From an uncultured Lachnospiraceae bacterium (GTDB lineage: Bacteria > Bacillota > Clostridia > Lachnospirales > Lachnospiraceae), in contig ONIH01000005.1 of the NCBI GenBank assembly GCA_900317825.1, positions 19,883 to 83,882 of the forward strand: a stretch of DNA of 64,000 nt. The letters run 5' to 3'. Position 1 is the first letter of the stretch. Each line of letters begins with the position of its first letter. Positions 36,266-44,281 of the stretch are shown here, piece after piece. The translations under genes and the position numbers were made by a program. A model generated the notes under the pieces. The model did not search any database, had not been told where the DNA came from, and worked only from the letters and a program-made list of their open reading frames with translations.

Positions 36266-36294
36266 ATTATACATATAGGGGGTATGCTTTACAA
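36266..36294 (-). promoter_or_regulatory. SUF operon promoter
   Basis: TTGTAA (36289-36294), 17 bp, TATAAT (36266-36271) on the minus strand, with transcription expected near 36259 and a leader of about 75 nt. The spacer contains the run ATACCCCCTATATGTAT, which has a weak dyad and could be an operator, but no regulator can be assigned. Confidence 0.7.
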
Positions 36295-36333
36295 TGAACA
36301 ATTTGTAAAATCTGATGTATTCTTTCGTGTACA

Positions 36334-36360
36334 GAAAAGGACCGGCTATAAAGCCGGCCC
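36334..36360 (-). terminator. Terminator after rny
   Basis: The minus strand reads GGGCCGGCT-TTAT-AGCCGGTCC, a 9 bp stem with one G-T pair, followed by TTTTCT. It begins 5 bp after the rny stop codon. Confidence 0.85.
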
Positions 36361-36365
36361 TGTCT

Positions 36366-37883
36366 TTACTTGGCATAATCAACGACACGTGATTCACGGA
36401 TCACGTTCACTTTTATCTGTCCAGGATACTGAAGCTCATTCTCGATCTTCTTTGTGATATCCCTGGCCAGAAGTACCATATCCGCGTCAGATATTTTCTC
36501 AGGAACTACCATGACACGAACCTCTCTTCCTGCCTGAATGGCAAAAGATCTCTCGACGCCGTCAAAACTGTCTGCGACATCCTCTAACTGCTGAATTCTG
36601 TTCGTATAATTCTCTAAAGTCTCACGGCGCGCGCCTGGGCGTGCTGCGCTTATGGTATCTGCTGCCTGGATCAGGAGCGCGACAAGAGACTCCGGCTCAC
36701 AGTCGCCATGATGGGCGGCTACTGCATTGATAATGACCGGTGATTCCTTGTACTTCTTGCAGATCTCAACTCCTAAAGCCACATGTGACTGTGACTCGGA
36801 CTGATCCTGCTCATGATCGACTGCTTTACCTATATCATGTAAAAGTCCGGCACGCTTTGCTATACGCGTATCAACTCCGACCTCTGCGGCCAGGAGCCCG
36901 GCTAACTGTGATACCTCTATAGAATGCTTCAGGACGTTCTGTCCGAAGCTTGTACGGTATTTAAGCCTTCCTAAAAGCTTTATCTCCTCAGGATTAAGTC
37001 CATGGACTCCGGTGTCAAGGGCTGCCTGCTCACCTTCCTCGCGGATGGTGTTGTCGACCTCCTTCTTTGCCTTTTCAACCATTTCCTCTATCCTTGCAGG
37101 ATGGATACGTCCGTCAACTATCAGCTTCTCGAGCGCTATACGGGCTACCTCACGGCGCACCGGATCAAATGCTGAGAGTACTACTGCCTCCGGAGTATCA
37201 TCTATGATAAGTTCTACGCCTGTCAGGGTCTCAAGGGTACGGATATTCCTTCCCTCACGGCCTATGATACGGCCTTTCATCTCATCATTCGGCAGCTGCA
37301 CTACGGAAATCGTCGACTCAGCGACATGATCTGCTGAGCATCTCTGAATGGCGGTCACAAGGATTTCTTTGGCCTGCTTGTCAGCCTCGTCCTTGGCCTG
37401 CGCGAACGATTCCTTTACATACTTTGCTGCGTCTGCCTTTACATCGTCTTTTACAGTATTCAGTAGAAAATCTTTTGCCTGTTGGGAGGTAAGACCTGAG
37501 ATTCGTTCGAGTTCCTGTACCCTCTGCTCATTCAGCTTCACAAGAGACTGTTCCTTTCTGTCAGCGCTTTCGAGCTTTTTGTCGAGATTCTCCTCTTTCT
37601 GCTGTACTCGCGTCTCACTCTTGGATACTTCAGCCCTGCGTTCCTTGATCTCTTTCTCGAGCTCATTCTTCGAGCGCATGGACTCCTCTTTTGCCTCGAT
37701 AAGGATCTCCCTCTTCTTCGTCTCCGCCGTCTTCACTGCCTCATCTATAATGGACCTGGCCTGCTGCTCGGCTCCTCCTACCTTCTGTTCCGTGATCTTC
37801 TTATGGTAGGAATTCGTTACGAAGATACTCACCGGAACCGCGATCACGAGCGTCACCACTACTGCGATTATAATTCCTGGCAC
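36366..37883 (-). CDS. rny: Ribonuclease Y
   Basis: Membrane-anchored endoribonuclease that initiates mRNA decay in Firmicutes. 505 residues. One N-terminal helix (residues 3-23) is followed by a long coiled coil of Glu/Lys/Arg heptads (about 30-190). The KH domain carries [15 protein letters not shown], and the HD hydrolase domain carries the metal motif [12 protein letters not shown] and HHGDCEPES. The start is GTG at 37883, with AAGGAGG seven bases upstream. Monocistronic, with a consensus promoter and a strong terminator. Confidence 0.97.
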   Translation of the reverse strand: MPGIIIAVVVTLVIAVPVSIFVTNSYHKKITEQKVGGAEQQARSIIDEAVKTAETKKREILIEAKEESMRSKNELEKEIKERRAEVSKSETRVQQKEENLDKKLESADRKEQSLVKLNEQRVQELERISGLTSQQAKDFLLNTVKDDVKADAAKYVKESFAQAKDEADKQAKEILVTAIQRCSADHVAESTISVVQLPNDEMKGRIIGREGRNIRTLETLTGVELIIDDTPEAVVLSAFDPVRREVARIALEKLIVDGRIHPARIEEMVEKAKKEVDNTIREEGEQAALDTGVHGLNPEEIKLLGRLKYRTSFGQNVLKHSIEVSQLAGLLAAEVGVDTRIAKRAGLLHDIGKAVDHEQDQSESQSHVALGVEICKKYKESPVIINAVAAHHGDCEPESLVALLIQAADTISAARPGARRETLENYTNRIQQLEDVADSFDGVERSFAIQAGREVRVMVVPEKISDADMVLLARDITKKIENELQYPGQIKVNVIRESRVVDYAK

Positions 37884-37925
37884 AGGAGCACCTCCTTAAT
37901 AGGTTATTAAATTTTTTACTAATCT

Positions 37926-37954
37926 AGTTTACAGTATTCACGAAAAAGTGTCAA
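37926..37954 (-). promoter_or_regulatory. rny promoter
   Basis: A perfect TTGACA (37949-37954), 17 bp, TAAACT (37926-37931) on the minus strand. It lies back to back with the promoter region of the divergent SGNH hydrolase gene. Confidence 0.75.
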
Positions 37955-37977
37955 GGATAGAAATTTATAAAAAATTC

Positions 37978-37986
37978 TGATATACT
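37978..37986 (+). promoter_or_regulatory. Extended -10 box directly before the SGNH hydrolase start codon
   Basis: TGATATACT (extended -10; TATACT at 37981-37986) ends seven bases before the ATG at 37994. No convincing -35 box and no Shine-Dalgarno sequence are present. Transcription would begin at or next to the start codon, so a leaderless mRNA is predicted. Confidence 0.5.
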
Positions 37987-37993
37987 TCTCTTT

Positions 37994-39769
37994 ATGAAAC
38001 TACGCAGAGTTCAGATGACGGCCGGGTTTTTCTTCGCGGCCTTTCTCATTTTTTTCATATATAAAGTGCCCGTCTACGGCGCAGATGCCCCGGAACTCTT
38101 ATCGCTCTATGTACAGGATACCGACGGCGAGTACGACACTGCCAGGATCACGTTCGACCCTGGCAGAGCCTCGACCTGCTACATCTACAGGAAGGTAAAG
38201 GGCGGATCATTTTCTCTTATAGGGAAGCTCCAGTCATCGGGTGACGTGACTTCATTTACCGATAAAAAGCTCCCCGAAAAAGGCGAATACATCTACACGG
38301 TGCGCTCCCGGACAATCGGACTAGGCGGAAGTGTCTTAAGCGGCTACGACCACGAGGGGATCTCTACCATCAGAGGCAGGTCCACGGTAAAGGCCGATAT
38401 CACGAACCTTCACGCAAAGCTGTCGTGGACTCCTAACGAAAATGCCGGAAGTTACGCCATCTACAGAAAAACCGAAAACGGCCGCTGGCACTACGTAGAT
38501 ACAGTAGGCAAAAACCGGACAACCTACATCGACTATTACAGTGAGACCTTTAACGGCTACGAGAAGAAAAATATCCTGCTGAACAACTGCTATCTCGATA
38601 CTTCCTCGCATACCCTGTCCTATACGGTACGTGCTGTCCGCCGATACTCTGATTTTAACAAGAGAAGCTACTCTCCGTACTATCCGGATGGATATTTCAA
38701 CTTAAACGCCCCTGTCATAATAAGCGCCTACGCCAACCAGGATGACAGCGTGACCATCACTTTTTCAAGTGTTCCATATGCCAGGCACTACCTGATATCT
38801 TCATGCAGGAAAAACAGTGACGGCTCTTACAGGCATACAGTTGTAACATCTACCCACCAGACAAAGGAGGCGTATATAGACTGTGATTTCGTTCCGCTGA
38901 AGGGATGCGACTACTTTACGGTGACTGCTGTCGGCACCAGAAACGGCAAGCAGGTCGAAGCCTCTTCACTTGATGGATTTACGATGAAGAACCGGAATTT
39001 TTACTATAAAAAGATCCTCTACATCGGAGATTCGATCACCTACGGAAGTCCGTACAAGACGGACATCAACCGTTACATCTTCTCCTACCCTTGGAGGATC
39101 AGCGAGCTGACGAACGCCCAGTACTACAATGCCGCCATCCCCGGCGCCACTATGGCTTTCAAGGCTACTACATCTGCACCTTTCCACCGTTACAGGATAA
39201 TCTCCGATGTCGTCCCCGAGATAAAAATGGGAACCACCCCTATAGCAAGTCCGGGGCTTCTCGAGATAAATACCCATACCTTCGAGGATTTTGACACGAT
39301 AGTCATCTGTGCGGGAACAAATGACTACACCGATCTGATAAGCCTCGGAACCTCCGATTCAGACAGTGAGAGCACCTACTGCGGCGCCCTGAACCGGCTG
39401 ATGGAGACCATCCGCCAGGCAGACAGAAAGCGCTTGAGGGAAGGGAAAGGTCATATCACAGTGATCATGCCTGACCTCTTCTACAGCGACAGGTGTACTT
39501 CGTTCACGAGGCGGATGAGCCGCTATTCCACGAAGAATGCTATCGGCTACACGCTGAAGGCATATAACGACGCCAAGAACCACATCGTAAAGAAATACAA
39601 AAAAAGAGGTCTCAAAGTCTACCGCTTCAAGACCTCCAAATATGTAAACCGTAAAAACTGTGCCTACGCCACTGCGGATAACCTGCACATGACGAAATAC
39701 AGCTATGAAAAGCTCGGAAATGACCTCGCAGCCTTTATTATGAAGGACTGGTACTCGTCATCTAAGTAG
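37994..39769 (+). CDS. Secreted SGNH/GDSL hydrolase with N-terminal Fn3-like domains
   Basis: 591 residues. The N-terminal signal/anchor helix (about residues 10-27) is followed by roughly 300 residues of beta-rich repeats resembling fibronectin type III modules (ARITFDPGRASTCYIYRKV, KLSWTPNENAGSYAIYRKT). The C-terminal esterase domain has block I ILYIGDSITYG with nucleophile Ser347, block III GTNDYTD, and the catalytic pair Asp562/His565 in DNLHM. It is probably an extracellular esterase, perhaps removing acyl groups from a carbohydrate; substrate inferred only from the acyltransferase neighbours. It is divergent from rny and overlaps the convergent DHHW gene by 12 bp at the 3' end. Confidence 0.9.
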   Translation: MKLRRVQMTAGFFFAAFLIFFIYKVPVYGADAPELLSLYVQDTDGEYDTARITFDPGRASTCYIYRKVKGGSFSLIGKLQSSGDVTSFTDKKLPEKGEYIYTVRSRTIGLGGSVLSGYDHEGISTIRGRSTVKADITNLHAKLSWTPNENAGSYAIYRKTENGRWHYVDTVGKNRTTYIDYYSETFNGYEKKNILLNNCYLDTSSHTLSYTVRAVRRYSDFNKRSYSPYYPDGYFNLNAPVIISAYANQDDSVTITFSSVPYARHYLISSCRKNSDGSYRHTVVTSTHQTKEAYIDCDFVPLKGCDYFTVTAVGTRNGKQVEASSLDGFTMKNRNFYYKKILYIGDSITYGSPYKTDINRYIFSYPWRISELTNAQYYNAAIPGATMAFKATTSAPFHRYRIISDVVPEIKMGTTPIASPGLLEINTHTFEDFDTIVICAGTNDYTDLISLGTSDSDSESTYCGALNRLMETIRQADRKRLREGKGHITVIMPDLFYSDRCTSFTRRMSRYSTKNAIGYTLKAYNDAKNHIVKKYKKRGLKVYRFKTSKYVNRKNCAYATADNLHMTKYSYEKLGNDLAAFIMKDWYSSSK

Positions 39770-40915
39770 CACAGGAAACCTGCTCTCCTGAGCGAAATCA
39801 AGCGATTCGTACCAGATGACTGTCCGGTCCGGATCGTATTTTTTTACCAGATCCTGGACTGAACCGCTGAAATACCTGAGATCGACCATGATTATCCGCT
39901 TGTAGCTTCTGATCAGGTAAGGCACCGCGGAGTTTGCGAACGAATCCTTTACCATAAAAAGCACCGGGCCCTCCTTTTTCTTCTGGTTCTCTATGACGGC
40001 AAGCCCATGGTTTCCGCCCATATAGACAGAATACTTATCCTCCGTGAACATATACCCGGCTTCATAGAGGCTGTCTGTCTCACTCTCCTGATCAAGCCTT
40101 CCGTCCCCGCCATACGAATACTTTACCTTCACATCCGGCAGGTTCGAAGGGATCGTCACGTGGTCGTAGGAATCCTCAAAAAGAGGAGCCTTTCTGAAAA
40201 GCGTGCCGTGGAAGTCCTCGCCTACAGTCGAAAGCACGTACCTGTCGATAGACGCCGTAGGAAAGCCTGTCCTGGTCAGATAGTCCTTCACCGACAGGTA
40301 GGCGCCGTAGGTATTATAATGGTGGTCAGTTCTGAAATACCTTTCCCTGTCTGATGACAGGAGGTTTTCCATCGGGATAAGTCCCACCTTTTCATTTCCA
40401 TTTATATCTTTAAAAATTTTCTCACGGAGCTTCAGATCATCGAGATACGGCGCATAGGAAGGAAGCTCGTCAGGTTCTGCCGCGCCCTTCGGCGGTATCA
40501 GGCAGAGATCAGCGTGCTGTCCGGTCTGGTCGGCAAACCGCGTGATGATCCTCGCGTTAAGAGAAAGCCTCTGGTCAGTATAGTCATCGTCAGTCTCTTT
40601 TTTGACATAGACCCCATCCGGTGAAAAATAGGTTCCATTCTTGTCATAGTGGGCTGTCGCCAGATCAAAAAATACTGCAAGCCTCACTGCCGGCGTCTTC
40701 AGCACCGACTGGTCCTTTAATCCCTTTTCCATCTGATCCTGATAGGAGCCGTCAAGCACTTTTTTCACCGAAAAAGACGGGATCTTCGCGAGTGTCCTGT
40801 TCTCGAGACCTGAAAAGGCCTTCTGCGGGTGCGCCATAGAAAAGAGCCCGGCAAAAATCAGTCCCTGGATGAATATGATTATGTAGAAAAGATTATTTGT
40901 TTTTTTCTTTTTCAA
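39758..40915 (-). CDS. DHHW-family / AlgX-J-like surface polymer acylation protein
   Basis: 385 residues with one N-terminal signal-anchor helix (about 8-27), then an SGNH-like extracytoplasmic domain. The diagnostic motif is FRTDHHYNTYGAY near residue 195, together with the C-terminal FMVKDSFANSAVPYL that carries the Ser of the family. The DHHW and AlgJ/X proteins work with MBOAT acyltransferases to move acyl groups onto exported polysaccharides. Its start is 12 bp after the MBOAT stop codon. Last gene of the operon that begins at 44094. Confidence 0.88.
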   Translation of the reverse strand: MKKKKTNNLFYIIIFIQGLIFAGLFSMAHPQKAFSGLENRTLAKIPSFSVKKVLDGSYQDQMEKGLKDQSVLKTPAVRLAVFFDLATAHYDKNGTYFSPDGVYVKKETDDDYTDQRLSLNARIITRFADQTGQHADLCLIPPKGAAEPDELPSYAPYLDDLKLREKIFKDINGNEKVGLIPMENLLSSDRERYFRTDHHYNTYGAYLSVKDYLTRTGFPTASIDRYVLSTVGEDFHGTLFRKAPLFEDSYDHVTIPSNLPDVKVKYSYGGDGRLDQESETDSLYEAGYMFTEDKYSVYMGGNHGLAVIENQKKKEGPVLFMVKDSFANSAVPYLIRSYKRIIMVDLRYFSGSVQDLVKKYDPDRTVIWYESLDFAQESRFPVLLR

Positions 40916-40927
40916 ATAACCGCCTCC

Positions 40928-42391
40928 TCAGAACCTGAAGTACAGGAACGGATTGAACGAGTCTGAAAGCAGGGTCATCACAGAAAGCAGCATAAGTATC
41001 AGAGAAAGGATCATCTGAAGGTCACTTATCTGCCCTTCTCCGTGCCGCTTGGACTTCGAATCCACTATAGTGAAGGCCCTGTGCGGTATCTCTGTAGCTC
41101 CGATGATCCCGACTGCCATAAGCACCAGAGAACCCCTGAAGAGATAGACGGTCTGGTAGCCCGTCGAAATATGTCCTCCCCTGAAGTCAAAGCCTGCCTT
41201 CCAGGCCTCAGATGAAAACAGCGCCTTCATATACGCTGCAGCTTCATCCAGATCTGTATGTGAGAAGAGGATCCATCCGCACATGACAAGTATCATAGTG
41301 ACTATGACTCTGATAAAACCGAGCTTCTCCGGCAGCTTTTTCCATAAGCGGAGCATCAAGCATTTTTCTATCAGAAGGAGAACAAAGTAATAGAGTCCCC
41401 AGAGGATAAAATTCCACGAAGCTCCGTGCCAGAAACCGGTAAGCGACCAGACTATCAGAAGGTTCAGGATCTGCCTGGCAAAGCCCTTTCTGTTACCGCC
41501 CAGCGGTATGTAGACGTACTCCCTGAACCAGGTGCCGAGTGTCATGTGCCAGCGGCGCCAGAATTCGGTTATGCTTTTACTCTGATACGGATAGTTGAAG
41601 TTCTCCGGAAAGTGAAATCCAAAGATCTGTCCGAGGCCTATAGCCATATCTGAGTAGCCCGAAAAGTCGAAGTATATCTGTATCGTATAACAGACTGCCG
41701 AGATAAGGACTGCCGGTCCCGTCAGATCTGACATATGTATAGAAGTGATGTCCTTATAGATATCACCGGCTTTGTTCGCCAATAGAACCTTTTTTGCAAG
41801 ACCGATAGAAAAACGGTACATCCCCAGAGCTATCTGTGACGGAATGAAGTGCCTGTTATCGACCTCTTCGGCTATGTCTTTGTACCTGACTATAGGCCCT
41901 GCGATAAGCTGCGGGAAAAGGCAGACGTACATGCCGAAGCTGATGATATTATGCTGTGCCTTCACGTCTCCTCTGTATACGTCTATCGTATAGGACATCG
42001 TCTGAAACGTGTAGAATGAGATCCCGACCGGCAGAGCTATGTTCAGAAGGCCTATCGCGCTGCCGCTCAGCTGATTTATCGTCTTTATGAAAAAATCTGT
42101 GTATTTGAAAAATCCGAGGATCGCCAGGTTCCCGACCACAGAGACTATCATGACAGTCTTTGCAGCTTTTTCACGTGACTGCGCCCTGAAATGCTCTATC
42201 AGACGCCCGTTCACATAGTCGAAGACTGTCGAGAAGAGCATGATGAAGATATAGGCCGGCTCTCCCCAGGCATAGAATATGAGAGACGCTATGAATAGAA
42301 ACAGGTTCCTCGCCCTGTTCGGGCAGAACAGATATATAAGAAAAACAGATGGAAGAAAGACGGTCAGAAAGACCATGCTCGAAAAAACCAT
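40928..42391 (-). CDS. MBOAT-family O-acyltransferase (AlgI/DltB-like)
   Basis: Polytopic membrane enzyme (487 residues, about 10-12 helices) that transfers acyl groups, usually acetyl, across the membrane for decoration of a surface polymer. Family motifs: FYAWGEP near the N-terminus, the re-entrant region YFDFSGYSDMAIG, FWRRWHMTLGTWFREYVY, and the catalytic His in LTGFWHGASWNFILWG. The companion DHHW protein is encoded directly downstream and DUF4358 upstream, a trio that recurs in Lachnospiraceae. D-alanylation by a Dlt system is less likely because no dltA/C genes are nearby. Confidence 0.93.
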   Translation of the reverse strand: MVFSSMVFLTVFLPSVFLIYLFCPNRARNLFLFIASLIFYAWGEPAYIFIMLFSTVFDYVNGRLIEHFRAQSREKAAKTVMIVSVVGNLAILGFFKYTDFFIKTINQLSGSAIGLLNIALPVGISFYTFQTMSYTIDVYRGDVKAQHNIISFGMYVCLFPQLIAGPIVRYKDIAEEVDNRHFIPSQIALGMYRFSIGLAKKVLLANKAGDIYKDITSIHMSDLTGPAVLISAVCYTIQIYFDFSGYSDMAIGLGQIFGFHFPENFNYPYQSKSITEFWRRWHMTLGTWFREYVYIPLGGNRKGFARQILNLLIVWSLTGFWHGASWNFILWGLYYFVLLLIEKCLMLRLWKKLPEKLGFIRVIVTMILVMCGWILFSHTDLDEAAAYMKALFSSEAWKAGFDFRGGHISTGYQTVYLFRGSLVLMAVGIIGATEIPHRAFTIVDSKSKRHGEGQISDLQMILSLILMLLSVMTLLSDSFNPFLYFRF

Positions 42392-42401
42392 AAGCCGTCT
42401 C

Positions 42402-42878
42402 CTACTTTACCTCCGCCTTAAAGCTCTTCTCGAGCGAAGCCGCTCCCTTCCCTATAAAAAATCCTACTGTCCCGTTTTTCTGGACTAGGATATAGCTCTG
42501 CACCATGGCTACCTGGTCAGGAGTGTACTCCTGCATCGTGCCTTCCCTGGTCTTTACGTGGTCCTTTATAGAACTCATCAGGTCAGCCGTGTCATCAGCA
42601 CTTTTCAGAGAAACCACCGCCACCTCAGGCGCTGTCCCATCGGACGCATAAGCATAGTAGAACGAACTGACCTTGCTGTAATCGAAGTCACACAGCGTTG
42701 AGAAATTGATATCCGCATCCTTGTCCTTAGAAGTGATGGTCTTCATTTCCGGAAAGCCTGAAGCCTCCTTCATGACTTTTTCCCCGACAGATACTGCGTC
42801 TGTTGACTTCGCAGAGCCGCAGGCTGCAAGGCACATCGCGATCACTGTGACAAGAACTGCTGTAAATAGTCTTTTCAT
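42402..42878 (-). CDS. DUF4358-type lipoprotein
   Basis: 158 residues. The signal peptide with lipobox LAAC (Cys20) predicts a membrane-anchored exterior lipoprotein. The mature part (about 135 residues) fits the DUF4358 pattern: FDYSKVSSFYYAYASDGTAPEVAVVSLKS-type core, a helix-rich middle and the segment YILVQKNGTVGFFIG near the end. It lies 10 bp before the MBOAT gene, with which such proteins are commonly linked. Function unknown; a helper for polymer acylation is a guess from linkage. Confidence 0.82.
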   Translation of the reverse strand: MKRLFTAVLVTVIAMCLAACGSAKSTDAVSVGEKVMKEASGFPEMKTITSKDKDADINFSTLCDFDYSKVSSFYYAYASDGTAPEVAVVSLKSADDTADLMSSIKDHVKTREGTMQEYTPDQVAMVQSYILVQKNGTVGFFIGKGAASLEKSFKAEVK

Positions 42879-42881
42879 AGA

Positions 42882-42953
42882 TTATCTGGCTACTCCTTCT
42901 TCGTCTGCATCGTACTCTGTCGTGGTGATAGTCTGGTCAGCTCCGCCGCTCAT
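42882..42953 (-). CDS. Possible 23-aa ORF between transglutaminase and DUF4358 genes
   Basis: An ATG one base after the transglutaminase stop codon opens a 23-codon frame (MSGGADQTITTTEYDADEEG and three more residues) that ends three bases before the DUF4358 ATG. GGA-rich sequence inside the upstream gene end could serve as ribosome binding site. The product is acidic and hydrophilic. It may be a leader that couples translation, or no gene at all. Confidence 0.25.
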   Translation of the reverse strand: MSGGADQTITTTEYDADEEGVAR

Positions 42954-42954
42954 A

Positions 42955-44094
42955 TCACTTTTTCCGTCCTTCCTTATAGTCTCCATTTACCGGATCCATG
43001 TCACCGTCGGATGTAACTTCCACTCCAAATGCCTTCTTTATAGCTGCTGCCAGCTTATTTCTCTCCTTCGCAGTGAGCTTTGTACCGTTCTGCTGCGCTG
43101 AATAGTCGCTTATGAAGAGTCCGAGCACATAGGTGTTATTCTCGCCGTTGTACCAGGCTCCGTTTATCGACTTGTCACCCATACCTGCCATGCTCATAGC
43201 TGAATTCAGGCCGTTTACGACCGGATCAGCCTTCTGCAGGTCATCAGACGTATAATTCTTTTTAAACGAAAAATACAGACTGTGTCTGTCAGAAGCCTTC
43301 TTCTCCAGCTCCTTTTTTACCAGAGGAATGACTGCATAGAGGTCTTTTACCTGTTTGTTGTTCTGAACGGCATAGGTGTACTTGACGCCGTCTGCAGCCG
43401 GAAGTGCCGCCGAATCCCAGTCGTGTCCGCTCTCAGCTGTGGCATCCGTCATGTTAAAATTCTGATATTCTGTGCATCCGCTGACATCTGTATATATGTC
43501 CACATGATACCAGCATCCGTCATCGAGCTTTACCAAGTCCCAGGAATGGTAGTCGTTATGCACGATGTGGCATTCGAGTCCGAGCATCTGCATGAACATA
43601 CGAAAAGTAGTCGCATAGCCTACACACACTGCCTGCTTGGATACGAGAACTCCCTGTGGAGTAAAATCAGAGCCGCTGGCTGATGGCAGAGTAACTACTG
43701 TAGAAGCTCCCTGGCCAATATTCTGATACATCCAGTCGTATACAGCGAGTTCCTTCTGATAATCAGAGTCGCCGTCTTTTATGATCTTCTTCAGGATGTC
43801 TGAAGCCTTTTTCAATGTCTCTTTATCTGTGTCGCTTAATTTGCTGTCATCTCCGCTCTTATACGCGTCTGAAATATCCTTAGTAGAGCGGATCTCATAC
43901 TTGTCTCCTACCTTATACCCGTCCTCTTTATAGTTACCCTTCTTCTCCTCGGCCTTTGCCTGCCTTTTCAGCTGGTTCGTGATAAAAGAGTTCACTCTCC
44001 TGGACTGAGTCACCGTGTATCCCAGCGTAACGGCTGATACTGCAACTGAGGCAGCCAGCACAAGACTTAATATAACTACCGTCTTCTTCATTTT
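42955..44094 (-). CDS. Membrane-anchored transglutaminase-like (papain-fold) protein
   Basis: From the ATG at 44094 (GGAAGGAA upstream) it is 379 residues; the longer frame to 44205 has no ribosome binding site and reads non-coding-like sequence. A hydrophobic N-terminal helix (residues 4-24) anchors it outside the cell. The transglutaminase core has the Cys-His-Asp triad in QAVCVGYATTF, NDYHSWDLVKL and WYHVDIYTD. In bacteria such domains act as peptidases or amidases on peptides or the wall; the activity here is unknown. First gene of the MBOAT-DHHW operon, which is unusual company for it. Confidence 0.85.
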   Translation of the reverse strand, partial: KMKKTVVILSLVLAASVAVSAVTLGYTVTQSRRVNSFITNQLKRQAKAEEKKGNYKEDGYKVGDKYEIRSTKDISDAYKSGDDSKLSDTDKETLKKASDILKKIIKDGDSDYQKELAVYDWMYQNIGQGASTVVTLPSASGSDFTPQGVLVSKQAVCVGYATTFRMFMQMLGLECHIVHNDYHSWDLVKLDDGCWYHVDIYTDVSGCTEYQNFNMTDATAESGHDWDSAALPAADGVKYTYAVQNNKQVKDLYAVIPLVKKELEKKASDRHSLYFSFKKNYTSDDLQKADPVVNGLNSAMSMAGMGDKSINGAWYNGENNTYVLGLFISDYSAQQNGTKLTAKERNKLAAAIKKAFGVEVTSDGDMDPVNGDYKEGRKK

Positions 44095-44257
44095 TCCTTC
44101 CTTCTGCCGCACCCCTCCCGGCACAGCTGGTGTAACATATATAAAAAGTTTCCTGAAACGCACGAACACCGCAGAACGATAAGTCCTACAGTGTCCGGTT
44201 TTCACAAGAGATATAATATCATATCCTGTAAGAAAATACTATGAAATTCTTCTAAAA

Positions 44258-44281
44258 AAGTATTAAGATTCCTTAATACTT
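44258..44281 (-). terminator. Terminator of the chemoreceptor gene
   Basis: On the minus strand AAGTATTAAG-GAAT-CTTAATACTT is a perfect 10 bp stem with a 4 nt loop, followed by TTTTT. The chemoreceptor stop codon (44273-44275) lies inside the stem. Confidence 0.85.

Noticed and set aside
44095-44205. N-terminal extension of the transglutaminase-like protein
   Set aside because: The ATG at 44094 has a good ribosome binding site and begins a proper signal/anchor helix; the extension does neither.
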